Assembly (NCBI RefSeq): GCF_900183975.1
Contig: NZ_LT853882.1
Coordinates: 3,713,501-3,777,500, forward strand
Source of the DNA: Xanthomonas fragariae
Lineage (GTDB): Bacteria; Pseudomonadota; Gammaproteobacteria; Xanthomonadales; Xanthomonadaceae
Direction of reading: 5' to 3'
Length of the DNA stretch: 64,000 nt
Under the pieces are notes generated by a model, which was not told where the DNA came from, searched no databases, and was given only the letters and a program-made list of their open reading frames with translations. Of the stretch, positions 18,684-28,070 are shown piece after piece (position 1 is the first letter of the stretch; each line of letters starts with the position of its first letter). The position numbers and the translations under genes are program-made.

Positions 18684-20042
18684 CTACGACTTGACCCGGT
18701 AGCCGATCGCCAGAATCAAAAACCACACCGGGCTGGCCAGCAAGGCCTGGCGCGTATCCGGCTGCAAGGTCAGCAGCACGATGACGAAGGCAAAGAACGC
18801 CAGGCACACGTAGCACATCAGCACGCCACCGGGCATCTTGAACGCCGAGGCTACGTGCTGCTCAGGACGCTTGCGCCGATACGCGATGTAGGCGCACAGG
18901 ATCAGCGACCACACGAACATGAAGAGCACTGCCGACAAGGTGGTGACCAGCGTAAAGGCGGTGACCAGATTGGGGATCAGGTACATCAGCATCGCGCCCA
19001 GCAACAGGCACACGCAGGAGAACAGCAGCCCGCGCGCCGGCACCGCCGCACGCGAGAGCTTGGCGAAACCCTTGGGCGCATGTTGCTCTTCGGCCAGACC
19101 GTAGAGCATGCGGCTGGTGGAAAAGATGCCGCTGTTGGCCGACGAGGTGGCCGAGGTCAGCACCACGAAATTGATCAAGCTCGCCGCCGCCGGCACGCCG
19201 GCCAGCACGAACAAATCCACGAACGGGCTCTTGTCGGCCACCACCTGCCGCCACGGCGTCACCACCATGATCGCGATCAGCGCCAGCACGTAGAAGATCA
19301 AGATGCGCACCGGGATCGAATTGATCGCCTTGGGCAGATTGCGGCGCGGGTCTGCGGTTTCCGCAGCGGTGGTGCCGACCAGCTCGATCCCGACGAAGGC
19401 GAACACCGCGATCTGGAAACCGGCGAAGAACCCGCCGATGCCCATCGGGAACATGCCGCCGTCGTTCCACAGATTCGACAGCGAGGCCTCGTTGCCCGAC
19501 GGCGAGCGGAAGCCCCACACCACCAGGCCGGCGCCGGTGATGATCAATGCCGCGATGGCGATGATCTTGATCAGCGCAAACCAGAATTCCATCTCGCCGA
19601 ACAGCTTTACCGTCACTAGGTTCAAGCTCAGCAGCAACAGCACGCACAGGATCGCGGGAATCCACGGCGCCAATCCCGGAAACCAGAACTGCGCATAGGC
19701 CGCAATGGCGATGACATCGGCGATGGCGGTGATGATCCAGCAGAACCAGTACGTCCACCCGCAGAAGAACCCGGCCCACGGCCCGAGCAGATCGGTGGAA
19801 AAGTCGATGAACGATTTGTACTCCAGGTTGGACAGCAGCAGCTCGCCCATGGCGCGCATCACGAAGAACAGCATCGCGCCGATGATCAGATAGACGAACA
19901 GGATCGACGGCCCGGCCAGACTGATCGTCTTGCCCGAGCCCATGAACAGGCCGGTGCCGATCGCACCACCGATGGCGATCAACTGCAGGTGGCGATTGGA
20001 GAGACTGCGTTGCAGATGATCGGGCGCGAACGGGTCAGACAT
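18684..20042 (-). CDS. cycA: CycA-type amino acid permease (APC family)
   Basis: 452 aa, twelve predicted membrane helices, amino acid-polyamine-cation superfamily. The start MSDPFAPDHLQRSLSNRHLQLIAIGGAIGTGLFMGSG has the family motif AIGGAIGTGLF. SSANSGIFSTSRMLYGLA in helix 8 is typical of the AAT group to which CycA (D-Ala/D-Ser/Gly uptake) and GabP/AnsP belong. CycA is the best guess from overall pattern; exact substrate is not certain. ATG 20042 is selected as the family start. It is transcribed alone, convergent with xopV. Confidence 0.8.
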   Translation of the reverse strand: MSDPFAPDHLQRSLSNRHLQLIAIGGAIGTGLFMGSGKTISLAGPSILFVYLIIGAMLFFVMRAMGELLLSNLEYKSFIDFSTDLLGPWAGFFCGWTYWFCWIITAIADVIAIAAYAQFWFPGLAPWIPAILCVLLLLSLNLVTVKLFGEMEFWFALIKIIAIAALIITGAGLVVWGFRSPSGNEASLSNLWNDGGMFPMGIGGFFAGFQIAVFAFVGIELVGTTAAETADPRRNLPKAINSIPVRILIFYVLALIAIMVVTPWRQVVADKSPFVDLFVLAGVPAAASLINFVVLTSATSSANSGIFSTSRMLYGLAEEQHAPKGFAKLSRAAVPARGLLFSCVCLLLGAMLMYLIPNLVTAFTLVTTLSAVLFMFVWSLILCAYIAYRRKRPEQHVASAFKMPGGVLMCYVCLAFFAFVIVLLTLQPDTRQALLASPVWFLILAIGYRVKS

Positions 20043-20661
20043 GGGCACGGCACCGGCAAGTAAATAAGCCGTCAAAAATACGAGATCGCGGCAGCCTGTA
20101 CCAGGGGTTTGCGCTGCCGCGCCGGGTAGGCCGGCGGATGCGCCTGCGCATGGTGGGCCGCTCGCCCCACCGTGATGCGTCCGTGCCGGTGCGATTGGCA
20201 TCCGCTTCGACGCGAGGTGCGGTGTCAGGGCGCTGGGTCCCGTCAAGATCGATTGGCCATTCGCGAGCCACTGCCCGGCAACTGAACAGCGGTCGCCGGC
20301 TCGTGGTCGTCGTGGTCGTTGGCAAGGACGCGTACGCTGGCTTGCACCTCGTCCAAGCACGGAACACACAATCTGCGACCGCGATCCGCACAGCGTTATC
20401 GATGCGCCGCCGATCCGGCAAGATATGGGAGAAAACTGCTGCGCGTGCACCAGGCACGCCTTGCTTGATCGCCAGGTGGCTGATGCGTGACCGTAGTTGA
20501 TCGATCACAGCAGCGAGCAGTCGCACTCCGACCATTGACCACCAGGCCACAGCATACCTTCGCGCAAATAACGGGACGTTAGTCCTGGAGGGAAATGCCG
20601 AGACGCAAAGCGAGTGCCGGCAAGCCACCGACGCAACACGACAAATGCCACCGGCATCCAC
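20043..20661. other. Intergenic, no gene recognised
   Basis: About 620 bases with several short open frames on both strands, none with recognisable protein character. It contains an odd run of GTCGTCGTGGTCGTTGG (about 20305-20321). No repeat family or hairpin with T-run was identified. Confidence 0.4.
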
Positions 20662-20877
20662 TCAACCGCCAGCAAGCCCACCACCAACACGACCGGGCAA
20701 TGCCTGATCATCGTCCTGTTCAAGATCACCAACTTCCTCGCTGAGGCCACCTTGCTGCGGCTCCTGCTCTTCCAACGGAATCTCTTCTTCGTTGGTGTCA
20801 GGATCGGGCGTGCCATGTGCCGACACACCTGCACTAGACATTGTCATCGGGCGAGCGGTGCGTGGATTGAGATGCAT
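20662..20877 (-). CDS. Small acidic hypothetical protein
   Basis: 71 aa from ATG 20877, with a good ribosome site (GGAG six bases before the ATG). The protein is acidic and Gln/Glu-rich (TNEEEIPLEEQEPQQGG then EEVGDLEQDDD) and ends in a Gly-rich tail. No family is recognised. The acidic composition in a GC-rich genome and the ribosome site favour a real gene. It might be an intrinsically disordered regulator or chaperone-like partner, but nothing shows that. Confidence 0.5.
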   Translation of the reverse strand: MHLNPRTARPMTMSSAGVSAHGTPDPDTNEEEIPLEEQEPQQGGLSEEVGDLEQDDDQALPGRVGGGLAGG

Positions 20878-20984
20878 GAAAGACTCCGGTGCGTTCAACT
20901 GGTGCGCTAACGCTAGGTCGCGCAGCGCTATCGCACCGTGAGCCTGCGTGCGTTTGCCATGACATTTTGTTGACGAGCATGTAC

Positions 20985-21266
20985 CGAAGCGCACCAAAAC
21001 CGACTGGCTATACAACGCGCAGATAAATCGACCTGAAATCCGTGTGATCGAGCCACCCGGCGACACCAACGAAGCGTTCGCAAAGCGCCAATTGCCGCAC
21101 GCGACTCTGCGCCTGTTCGCCGACAACACGACGATAGTTCCGGGAGCTGCTGGAAAAGCGCGCAGACGTCATGATCACCGATGCCTACGAGGCGCTATAC
21201 CAGCAGGCCCGGCTGCCCGGCCTATGCGCGTTGGCACCCGAGCAGCCGCTGCAATACAGCAAATAG
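20985..21266 (+). pseudogene. Remnant of a PheC-like binding-protein domain
   Basis: Two frames together give TDWLYNAQINRPEIRVI, GDTNEAFAKRQLPHATLRLFADNTTI, then one frame over RELLEKRADVMITDAYEALYQ and LPGLCALAPEQPLQYSK. That block order matches the C-terminal half of periplasmic cyclohexadienyl dehydratase (PheC) and related family 3 solute-binding proteins. The N-terminal half and the end are missing and a frameshift lies near 21140. Clearly a remnant. Confidence 0.6.
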
Positions 21267-21295
21267 GTTTTTCCCGCGGTGCATCGTGCCGCAAC

Positions 21296-22169
21296 TCAAA
21301 CGATCTTGGTCCGCCGCCACCAACGCGACACTTGCTCTTCGCGCACCAGCGTGAACAAGCCTGCGCCCAAGATCAGCGCGATACCTACTGCCATCGGCCA
21401 ATCCAGATCGTCGTGAAACAGCAGATAGCCGAACGCGATCGCCCACAACATCTGGCTGTATTGCGTCGGTGCGACCACGCTGACAGGCGCTCTGCGCGTG
21501 GCATACATCAGGCAGATCGCGGCCAGGCCAGCGAGCAAACCGTAGCATGCCAACAAGCCCCACTGGTACAGCGTGGGCCAGACAAAGGTCGGCAACATCA
21601 TGCCCCCCCATCACCAGCGGGCCGACCACGCCGGCGCCATATAGCGTCAAGCGCTTTTCGCTGTGGCCGGCCATGCGCAGGGTGATGACCGAGATCGCAC
21701 CGACCAGGCCGCACACGATCGCCGCCACATGGCCCTGGGTGAGATGGCGAAAGCCAGGCCGCAACACGATCAGCACGCCGATAAAGCCGACGATCACCGC
21801 CAACCAACGCCGCCATTGCACTTCTTACTTGAGAAACACCACCGACAGCACGGTGACGAAAATCGGCATCAAAAAGATCAACGCGAATGCCTCGGCCATC
21901 GGCAAGGTGGTGAAGGCAATCACCGAGGTCAGATTGCCGATGGCGCCGGTGAGCGCACGCAACAGCCACAGACTGGGTTGTTTGGCGATCACCAGTTCGC
22001 GCAGCTGGTCGTCCGGCTTCTTCAAAAATGGCACCGCCACCAGCATCAACAACGCGCCGAGAAACAGCACTTCGTAGACCGGCAGCGTGCCTTCAAGCAG
22101 CTTCACGAACGCATCGCTGATCGAATAAGCCGCATAACAGGCGAACCCTAACAACACCCCCTTCAGCAT
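21296..22169 (-). pseudogene. EamA/DMT transporter, nonsense and frameshift
   Basis: Drug/metabolite-type inner-membrane transporter with ten helices when stitched. From ATG 22169 (MLKGVLLGFACYAAYSISD) the frame is stopped by TAA at 21825-21827 after VVFLK, and resumes in the same frame with VQWRRWLAVIVGFIGVLIVL. A run of seven G (21603-21609 as C on the plus strand; six would keep the frame) then shifts it, and the tail continues as MMLPTFVWPTLYQWGLL to the stop at 21296. Two independent lesions argue for real decay. The family moves metabolites of many kinds; substrate unknown. Confidence 0.75.
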
Positions 22170-22422
22170 TGCCGACACTCCACGGTTGACGCCGATCGGA
22201 CGAGGCCTCGATACGGACAGCGCCAAGTATGCGGTCCGGTGCGGTGCGTGTCAGCGGAACGCCGCGGCGTTGATCCAGATTTGGCTGCCGAGCGCGCTGA
22301 CGGCCCGAACGCCACACCCGATGACCACCAGATGCCCAGGCGCAATGGGTCGGTTACGATGCTGGTCCCATCCTTGCATCGACGTTGCGCCCTCCGCGCG
22401 CCCGCACACAGACCTGCCAGCC

Positions 22423-23274
22423 GTGCCTCACTACTCCGGTCCCCTGCTCATACTCTCCGATGCCCAAACGCTGCTTGCCGCGCGCGGCAGTGGCCTTGCC
22501 CAATGGACCGGTTCGCTGGACCTGGGCCGCAGCACCGGCACCGCGCAACTCGACGCGCAGACCTGGCAATGGCGTGGCATGGGTTACCCGTATCCGGGCA
22601 AGCTCAAAGACCGCACGCTGTACTTCTGGGACGGTGATGATTTCGCGCCGATCTCGCGCTTCGGCGGTGCGCTGATCAAGCTGGTGCCCACCAAGTGGGG
22701 CGCGCCGACCTTCGAGATCGATGGCATCAAGATGCTGCCGTCGGCGCAACTGTCGCCGTTCGAAGATGCGCGCCGCAAAGTGGCGCTGGTGGATCCGCTT
22801 GGCAAGAGCGTGCTGGATACCTGCAGCGGCCTGGGCTACTTCGCGGCCTGCTGCTTGGAGGCAGGCGTCGCGCAAGTATACGCATTCGAAAAAAACGCAG
22901 ATGTGCTGTGGCTGCGCACGCTCAACCCATGGTCGCCAGATCCGGAGGACGCCGCTGCTGGCGGGCGCCTGCAGCTGAACCATGCCGATATCTCGCAGCA
23001 CATCGCCACACTTGCCGACGATTCGGTCGATGCCATCCTGCATGATCCACCGCGCTTCGGCATTGCTGGCGAACTGTATTCGCAGGTCTTCTACAATCAA
23101 CTGGCGCGGGTGCTGCGCCGTGGCGGGCGACTGTTCCACTACACCGGCGCGCCCAACAAACTCACCAGCGGACGCGATGTGCCCAACGAGGTGAGCAAGC
23201 GTCTCGGCAAAGCAGGTTTCGCCACGCAACTGGCGCTGGATGGCGTGCTTGCGACGCTGCCTGTGCGGCGGTGA
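22423..23274 (+). CDS. Class I SAM-dependent methyltransferase
   Basis: 283 aa from a GTG at 22423 (VPHYSGPLLILSDAQ); the frame is open upstream but the extension is low-complexity. The Rossmann core shows motif I as VLDTCSGLGYFAACCLEAG, an acidic loop (VYAFEKNADVL) and motif IV as DAILHDPPRFG. The DPPR motif suggests an N- or C5-methyltransferase acting on a base or amine. The N-terminal 110 residues form a beta-rich substrate domain (DRTLYFWDGDDFAPISRFGG). Related archaeal and bacterial proteins are annotated only as methyltransferases; the substrate is unknown. Confidence 0.75.
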   Translation: MPHYSGPLLILSDAQTLLAARGSGLAQWTGSLDLGRSTGTAQLDAQTWQWRGMGYPYPGKLKDRTLYFWDGDDFAPISRFGGALIKLVPTKWGAPTFEIDGIKMLPSAQLSPFEDARRKVALVDPLGKSVLDTCSGLGYFAACCLEAGVAQVYAFEKNADVLWLRTLNPWSPDPEDAAAGGRLQLNHADISQHIATLADDSVDAILHDPPRFGIAGELYSQVFYNQLARVLRRGGRLFHYTGAPNKLTSGRDVPNEVSKRLGKAGFATQLALDGVLATLPVRR

Positions 23275-23482
23275 TCGCTTGATAGACCGAACTTAGCCGC
23301 AGCAGACGGAGCTGCGATACTGCCCCGCTTTCGACATGGACGTTACTTGAGCATCCGCCTTACCGCTTCATTGCTGGGCTCGCTGTTAATGCTGCCCGGC
23401 GCGCCAGTCCACGCAAGGCACTCCAGGCAAGCCACGTAACCTGCCGCACGGCCGCTGCCGCCCCTGGATCGTTGGAGACGCT

Positions 23483-24574
23483 GTGACCTCATCCCTGCCC
23501 CGCCTGCTCACGCTGTTCACCGTCGCCCTGCTGTCAGCTTGCGCCACCCAGGCACCGCGTCCGCCGCAGCGCTCTCCGGACGCGGTCAAGGCCGACATCG
23601 CGCGGCGCCTGCCGGCCACGCTCACCGACCGCGCTGGCTGGGCCAACGATGTGTACCTGGCGCTATCCTCGCAATTGCTCGATGCCAGCCCAGAGCACAT
23701 CTGCGCGGTGCTCGCGGTGGCCGAGCAGGAGTCGACCTACCAAGCCAACCCCGTGGTACCCAACCTGGGCAAGATTTCGCGCGCAGAGATCGACCGCCGC
23801 GCCAACGCACACCACATTCCCGGTTTCATGGTCGATGCCGCCTTGCGTATCGACTCGCCGGATGGCCGCAGCTATGCCACGCGAATCGCCGCCGCACGCA
23901 CCGAGCAGGAGCTGAGCCGCATTTTCGAAGACGTCACCGGCAGCGTGCCGCTGGGCGCGCGTTTGTTAGACGGGCTCAATCCCGTGCACACCGCAGGGCC
24001 GATGCAGGTGAGCATCGCGTTTGCCGAGAAGCACGCCGAGGGTTATCCGTATCCGCCCGGCGACTCGATTCGCCATGCGGTATTCAGCCGTCGTGGCGGG
24101 CTGTGGTTCGGCACAAAACATCTGCTTGGCTACCCGGCCAACTACGACGCACTGCTGTATCGCTTTGCCGATTTCAATGCTGGTTGGTACGCCAGCCGCA
24201 ACGCCGCCTTCCAAGCCGCGCTGAGCAAGGCCAGCGGCATCGCGCTTCCCCTGGACGGCGACCTGCTCACGCCGGGCGCCAGGCTGGATGCACCCGGCGG
24301 CACCGAACGCGCCGCACGCACATTGGGCGGCCAGCTGGCGATGGGCGAGCGCCAAATACGCCGTGCGCTGGAGGCCGGCAATACGAACGAATTCGAACAG
24401 ACAGATCTGTATCGCCAAGTGTTCGCGCTGGCCGAGCGCAACGCCGGCAAACCGCTACCGCGCGCGGTGCTGCCCGGCATCACGCTGGAAAGCCCCAAGA
24501 TCACCCGCACGCTCACCACTGCCTGGTTTGCGCAGCGGGTGAACGAGCGTTGGAAACGCTGCATGGGAAAGTGA
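23483..24574 (+). CDS. DUF1615 lipoprotein
   Basis: 363 aa from GTG 23483. The signal peptide ends in a lipobox LLSAC, giving lipidation at Cys20 and outer-membrane placement since the next residues are ATQ rather than Asp. The body has the DUF1615 pattern, with HTAGPMQVSIAFAEKHAEGYPYP and GGLWFGTKHLLGYP. These blocks and EQESTYQANP suggest a lytic-transglycosylase-like fold (catalytic Glu in EQES), which is an inference. The gene is flanked by more than 200 bases on both sides. Confidence 0.85.
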   Translation: MTSSLPRLLTLFTVALLSACATQAPRPPQRSPDAVKADIARRLPATLTDRAGWANDVYLALSSQLLDASPEHICAVLAVAEQESTYQANPVVPNLGKISRAEIDRRANAHHIPGFMVDAALRIDSPDGRSYATRIAAARTEQELSRIFEDVTGSVPLGARLLDGLNPVHTAGPMQVSIAFAEKHAEGYPYPPGDSIRHAVFSRRGGLWFGTKHLLGYPANYDALLYRFADFNAGWYASRNAAFQAALSKASGIALPLDGDLLTPGARLDAPGGTERAARTLGGQLAMGERQIRRALEAGNTNEFEQTDLYRQVFALAERNAGKPLPRAVLPGITLESPKITRTLTTAWFAQRVNERWKRCMGK

Positions 24575-24856
24575 GTAACGGCACACGTGCGCGTGCTCGT
24601 CCGTGGACGTTCGACACGCCTGCCATGAACACGCACCGATGACACACGCCCTACTTCGGCCTGGCGCCCCCGCGCGATTGCGCTGCCACGTTCTCGGCCA
24701 CAGGCCGCACGTACGGGCCGACGCGTCTGCAAGCACGGCGTAGAAGACTGCAAACAACACGACTTCTGACAGAGGCACGCCCCCAACTCACCGGATAGCA
24801 TCAGGGCGGTCGCGCAGACCGCAGTTGTGCGCGCCTTTCGCCACGGAGAGTTCTAC

Positions 24857-27181
24857 ATGCCCACCCTGTCGCCGATGCGGCACCTGTTCGCCGCCATCGT
24901 CCTGGCCACCCTGCCGGCCATCGCCAGCGCGCAAGCCCCCCGCGTCACCGAAGCCGACTACGCGCGTGCCGAACGCCTGACCAGCTACGCCGCGCAACCG
25001 CTGGTCGATCATGACGCTACGCGTATCGACTGGCTGGACGCCATGCACGTGATTTACGTCGATCACGATGCCAAGGGCGACCGCCTGCTGCAGTTGGACA
25101 TCACCACCGGCAACACCGCGCCGCTGTTCAAGCAGTCCGCACTTGTGGCCTCGCTCAACACGTTGCTGAAGACCGGCGACAAACCGCTCAAGGCCGACAC
25201 GTTCGTTCCCGCCATCGCACTCACCGCCGATGGCCGCTACCGCCTCACTCTCCGCCGCACCGCGGTGGTCTGCGATGCGCGTGCGCACTGCAGCAAGCTC
25301 TATGCGAAGGACAAGCCAGAACCGGGCGTGCTGTCGCCGGACAAGCGCAGCGAAGCCTTTATCCGTAACTGGAACCTGTGGGTGCGCGACCTGGCCAGCG
25401 GCCAGGAAACCCAGCTCACTCGCGATGGCGTGGAGAACTTCGGCTACGCCACCGACAACGCTGGCTGGCAGCACAGCGACAACGCCATCGTGGCGTGGTC
25501 GCCGGATTCGCGCAAAATCGCCACCTTCCAGCAGGACCAACGCAAGACTGGCGACATGTATCTGGTCAGCACCAAGCTCGGGCATCCGGAACTGCAGTCC
25601 TGGAAATACCCGCTGGCCGGCGACAAGGACGTGACCATGATCGAGCGCGTCATCATCGACGTGCCCACGCGCAGCGTGCTGCGCCTGAAATTGCCGCCCG
25701 ACCAGCACCGCTCCACGTTGTGCGACAACGTGAGTTGCTCGTCGGGCCTGTGGGACGATGTGAAGTGGGCCCCGGACGGCAGAACGCTGGCGTTCGTGTC
25801 TACTTCGCGCTTCCACAAACAGGTCTGGTTGCGCATCGCCGATGTCGCTACCGGCGAGGTACGCACCGCCTTCGACGAAACCGCAAGAACTTATTACGAA
25901 AGCGGCCAGGTCGCCGCCAACTGGGCGTATCTACCCGGTAGCAACGAGGCGGTGTGGTTTTCCGACCGCAGCGACTGGGGCCAGTTGTATCTTTACGATT
26001 TAGCGACCGGCAAACCCAAGCGCGCGATCACCACCGGCAGGGGCAACGTCACCGAGTTGTTGCGCGTAGACCCGGTGACACGCACTGCATGGTTCGTCGG
26101 CGTCGGCCGCAGCCCGGGCGTGGACCCGTACTACCAGCAGCTGTGGAAAGTGAGCCTGGACGGCGGTGCGCCGGTCTTGCTCACGCCCGAACTGGCAAAT
26201 CACACCATCGCGCTGTCGCCCGACGGCGCACGCTTTGTCGATACCCACTCCACCACGGTCAGCCCGCCGATCACGCTGCTGCGCGATGCCGCCGACGGAC
26301 ACAGCGTCAGCACCATTGCCACTGCCGATATCACCCGCCTCAAGGCCGCCGGCTGGGTGCCGCCGGAGCCGATCACGGTCAAGGCACGCGATGGCAAGAC
26401 CACGCTGTACGGGTTGATGTTCAAGCCAAAGCAATTCGACCCGACGCAGCAATACCCGGTCATCGATTACGTCTACCCCGGCCCGCAGACCGGCTCGGTG
26501 CGCGGACGCAGTTTCTTCGCCGGCCACGGCGATAATCAATCGCTGGCCGAACTCGGCTTCATCGTGATCGCCATCGACGGCATGGGCACGCCGTGGCGTA
26601 GCAAAAGCTTCCACGACACCTGGTACGGCGACATGGGCGACAACACCCTGCCCGACCAGGTCGCCGGGTTGAAGGACCTTGGTCAGCGTTACCCATGGAT
26701 CGACCTGAGCCGGGTCGGCATCTGGGGCCATTCCGGCGGCGGCAATGCCTCCACCGCCGCCATGCTGCGTTACCCGGACTTCTTCAAGGTCGCCTGGTCG
26801 GAGAGCGGCAATCACGACAACCGTGGCTACGAAGACGATTGGGCCGAGAAGTATCATGGCGCACATATCGTCAACAAAGACGGTACCTCCAACTACGATG
26901 ACCAGGCCAATGCCACGCATGCCGGCAAACTCAAAGGCAAGCTGATGCTGGTGCACGGCACCCTGGACGACAACGTGCCGCCGTATCTGACCTTGCTGGT
27001 GGCCGATGCATTGATCAAGGCCAACAAGAACTTCGACATGCTGATGCTGCCCAATGCCAAGCACGGCTACGACGACCTCACCCCCTACGTCACACGCCGC
27101 CGCTGGGATTACTTCGTGCAATACCTGCTTGGAGCCACGCCGCCGGCGGCATATCAGATGAAGCCGATGCCGGAGAACTGA
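24857..27181 (+). CDS. Exported S9 prolyl peptidase, DPP-IV type
   Basis: 774 aa, with a signal peptide at about 1-23 (LFAAIVLATLPAIASAQA). The N-terminal beta-propeller runs about 60-500 (DPP-IV N region, with WNLWVRDLASGQETQLTRDG). The C-terminal alpha/beta hydrolase has Ser626 in GIWGHSGGGNAS, Asp704 in LDDNVPP and His736 in AKHGYDD. This is the full triad and full length of the bacterial dipeptidyl peptidase IV class, which removes X-Pro dipeptides. ATG 24857 is chosen for the signal peptide (GGAGAG lies 8-13 bases upstream). It is a monocistronic gene ending 20 bases before an IS30 remnant. Confidence 0.92.
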   Translation: MPTLSPMRHLFAAIVLATLPAIASAQAPRVTEADYARAERLTSYAAQPLVDHDATRIDWLDAMHVIYVDHDAKGDRLLQLDITTGNTAPLFKQSALVASLNTLLKTGDKPLKADTFVPAIALTADGRYRLTLRRTAVVCDARAHCSKLYAKDKPEPGVLSPDKRSEAFIRNWNLWVRDLASGQETQLTRDGVENFGYATDNAGWQHSDNAIVAWSPDSRKIATFQQDQRKTGDMYLVSTKLGHPELQSWKYPLAGDKDVTMIERVIIDVPTRSVLRLKLPPDQHRSTLCDNVSCSSGLWDDVKWAPDGRTLAFVSTSRFHKQVWLRIADVATGEVRTAFDETARTYYESGQVAANWAYLPGSNEAVWFSDRSDWGQLYLYDLATGKPKRAITTGRGNVTELLRVDPVTRTAWFVGVGRSPGVDPYYQQLWKVSLDGGAPVLLTPELANHTIALSPDGARFVDTHSTTVSPPITLLRDAADGHSVSTIATADITRLKAAGWVPPEPITVKARDGKTTLYGLMFKPKQFDPTQQYPVIDYVYPGPQTGSVRGRSFFAGHGDNQSLAELGFIVIAIDGMGTPWRSKSFHDTWYGDMGDNTLPDQVAGLKDLGQRYPWIDLSRVGIWGHSGGGNASTAAMLRYPDFFKVAWSESGNHDNRGYEDDWAEKYHGAHIVNKDGTSNYDDQANATHAGKLKGKLMLVHGTLDDNVPPYLTLLVADALIKANKNFDMLMLPNAKHGYDDLTPYVTRRRWDYFVQYLLGATPPAAYQMKPMPEN

Positions 27182-27200
27182 GCCGGTCTTCGGAGCGGAT

Positions 27201-27425
27201 TCAACTCTGATTCGTAACGCTGTTGATGAGCTCCTCGGAGAAGACGTCGAGGTGCGTTTCGAACCCGAGTCTCTCGTGCGGGCGGTTGTAGAGTCGTTGC
27301 TCGATCCATCGTCAATGCGGGTCGCAAGTCGGTGTAGCGTGGCAAGTGCTTCCGGGTCAATCCGTTGGCATTTTCGTTGCTGCCGCGCTGAGGACGGATC
27401 GGCGAAGTAGAAGTCACCCTGCAAG
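27201..27425 (-). pseudogene. IS30-family transposase, C-terminal remnant
   Basis: In the minus strand the text QRGSNENANGL is followed by YNRPHERLGFETHLDVFSEEL, with the stop at 27201. GxNENxNGL and NxRPxxxLGF are the C-terminal signatures of IS30-family transposases. The segment upstream (FYFADPSSA) is in another frame and homology ends near 27425. Terminal repeats were not found. A true fragment, not functional. Confidence 0.75.
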
Positions 27426-27530
27426 ACAACATGCTTGCCGCCTTGCAGTTGGCCGTAACTGCACGCTACTCGGCAATTACCGATGGGCCGGACCGCCTCC
27501 ATGTAGCATGCCTGCGCTTTCTTGCAGGCA

Positions 27531-27743
27531 TCAGCATTGAGTTCGGCGATCTGACTGCTCACGAATCGGACCCATGCGGTTGCGGTATGCGTTGTCGGCG
27601 TCCGTCTTGGCCACCTGTTCCTGCTCGCGCTGCCGCTCTGCAGTCGTCGCCTCTACCAGGGTCTTGACCCGCTGTTGCTGCACAGCGGTGAGATTTATCT
27701 GCTGCAACAATCCTTGGGGTGCTCGCATCCAGGCTGCGCGCAA
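27531..27743 (-). pseudogene. Possible truncated periplasmic helical protein
   Basis: A minus-strand frame reads LLQQINLTAVQQQRVKTLVE and then a charged helix rich in Gln, Glu and Arg, as in Spy/CpxP-like periplasmic proteins. The start and a further part are in other frames, and it runs into the IS30 remnant. Likely decayed; the family guess rests on the LTxxQQQRVKxLxE pattern only. Confidence 0.3.
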
Positions 27744-28070
27744 TCCAGGCGCATCCCGCTGGTAGCAGGTTCAGAGGCATGGAAAACTCGCTCAGAAGCC
27801 TTCGCTCCGCGCGCAGAGAGTTGGACCTGGCGCGCCCACACGTCCCGAGCAGACGCACCGGCTGCATCGGAGTCGTCATGGCTGCGACGTGCCTTGACAT
27901 GCCATTGGCGTCATCCACCAAGGATCGGCCAAAATGACCGCAGTGCGGTGCTCCGGCATGCGGCAGCAGGGTCCAGAGCATTGAGGTCGTTGGCTTGGCT
28001 TTACATCGCGGCCTGCCATCCGCCGCACGCTGCGTTCGCCTCGCTTTCTGTCGCCTTTTTCGGATTTATC

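Noticed and set aside
18624..19619. Plus-strand open frame of 331 codons
   Set aside because: Antisense to the amino acid permease; His/Arg/Gln-rich shadow.
23347..23440. 30-codon signal-peptide-like frame from a TTG before the DUF1615 gene
   Set aside because: Too short, rare start codon, weak ribosome site; likely chance.
26000..27562. Open frame on the minus strand (520 codons)
   Set aside because: Mostly antisense to the DPP-IV-type peptidase; only the outer part overlaps the IS30 remnant.
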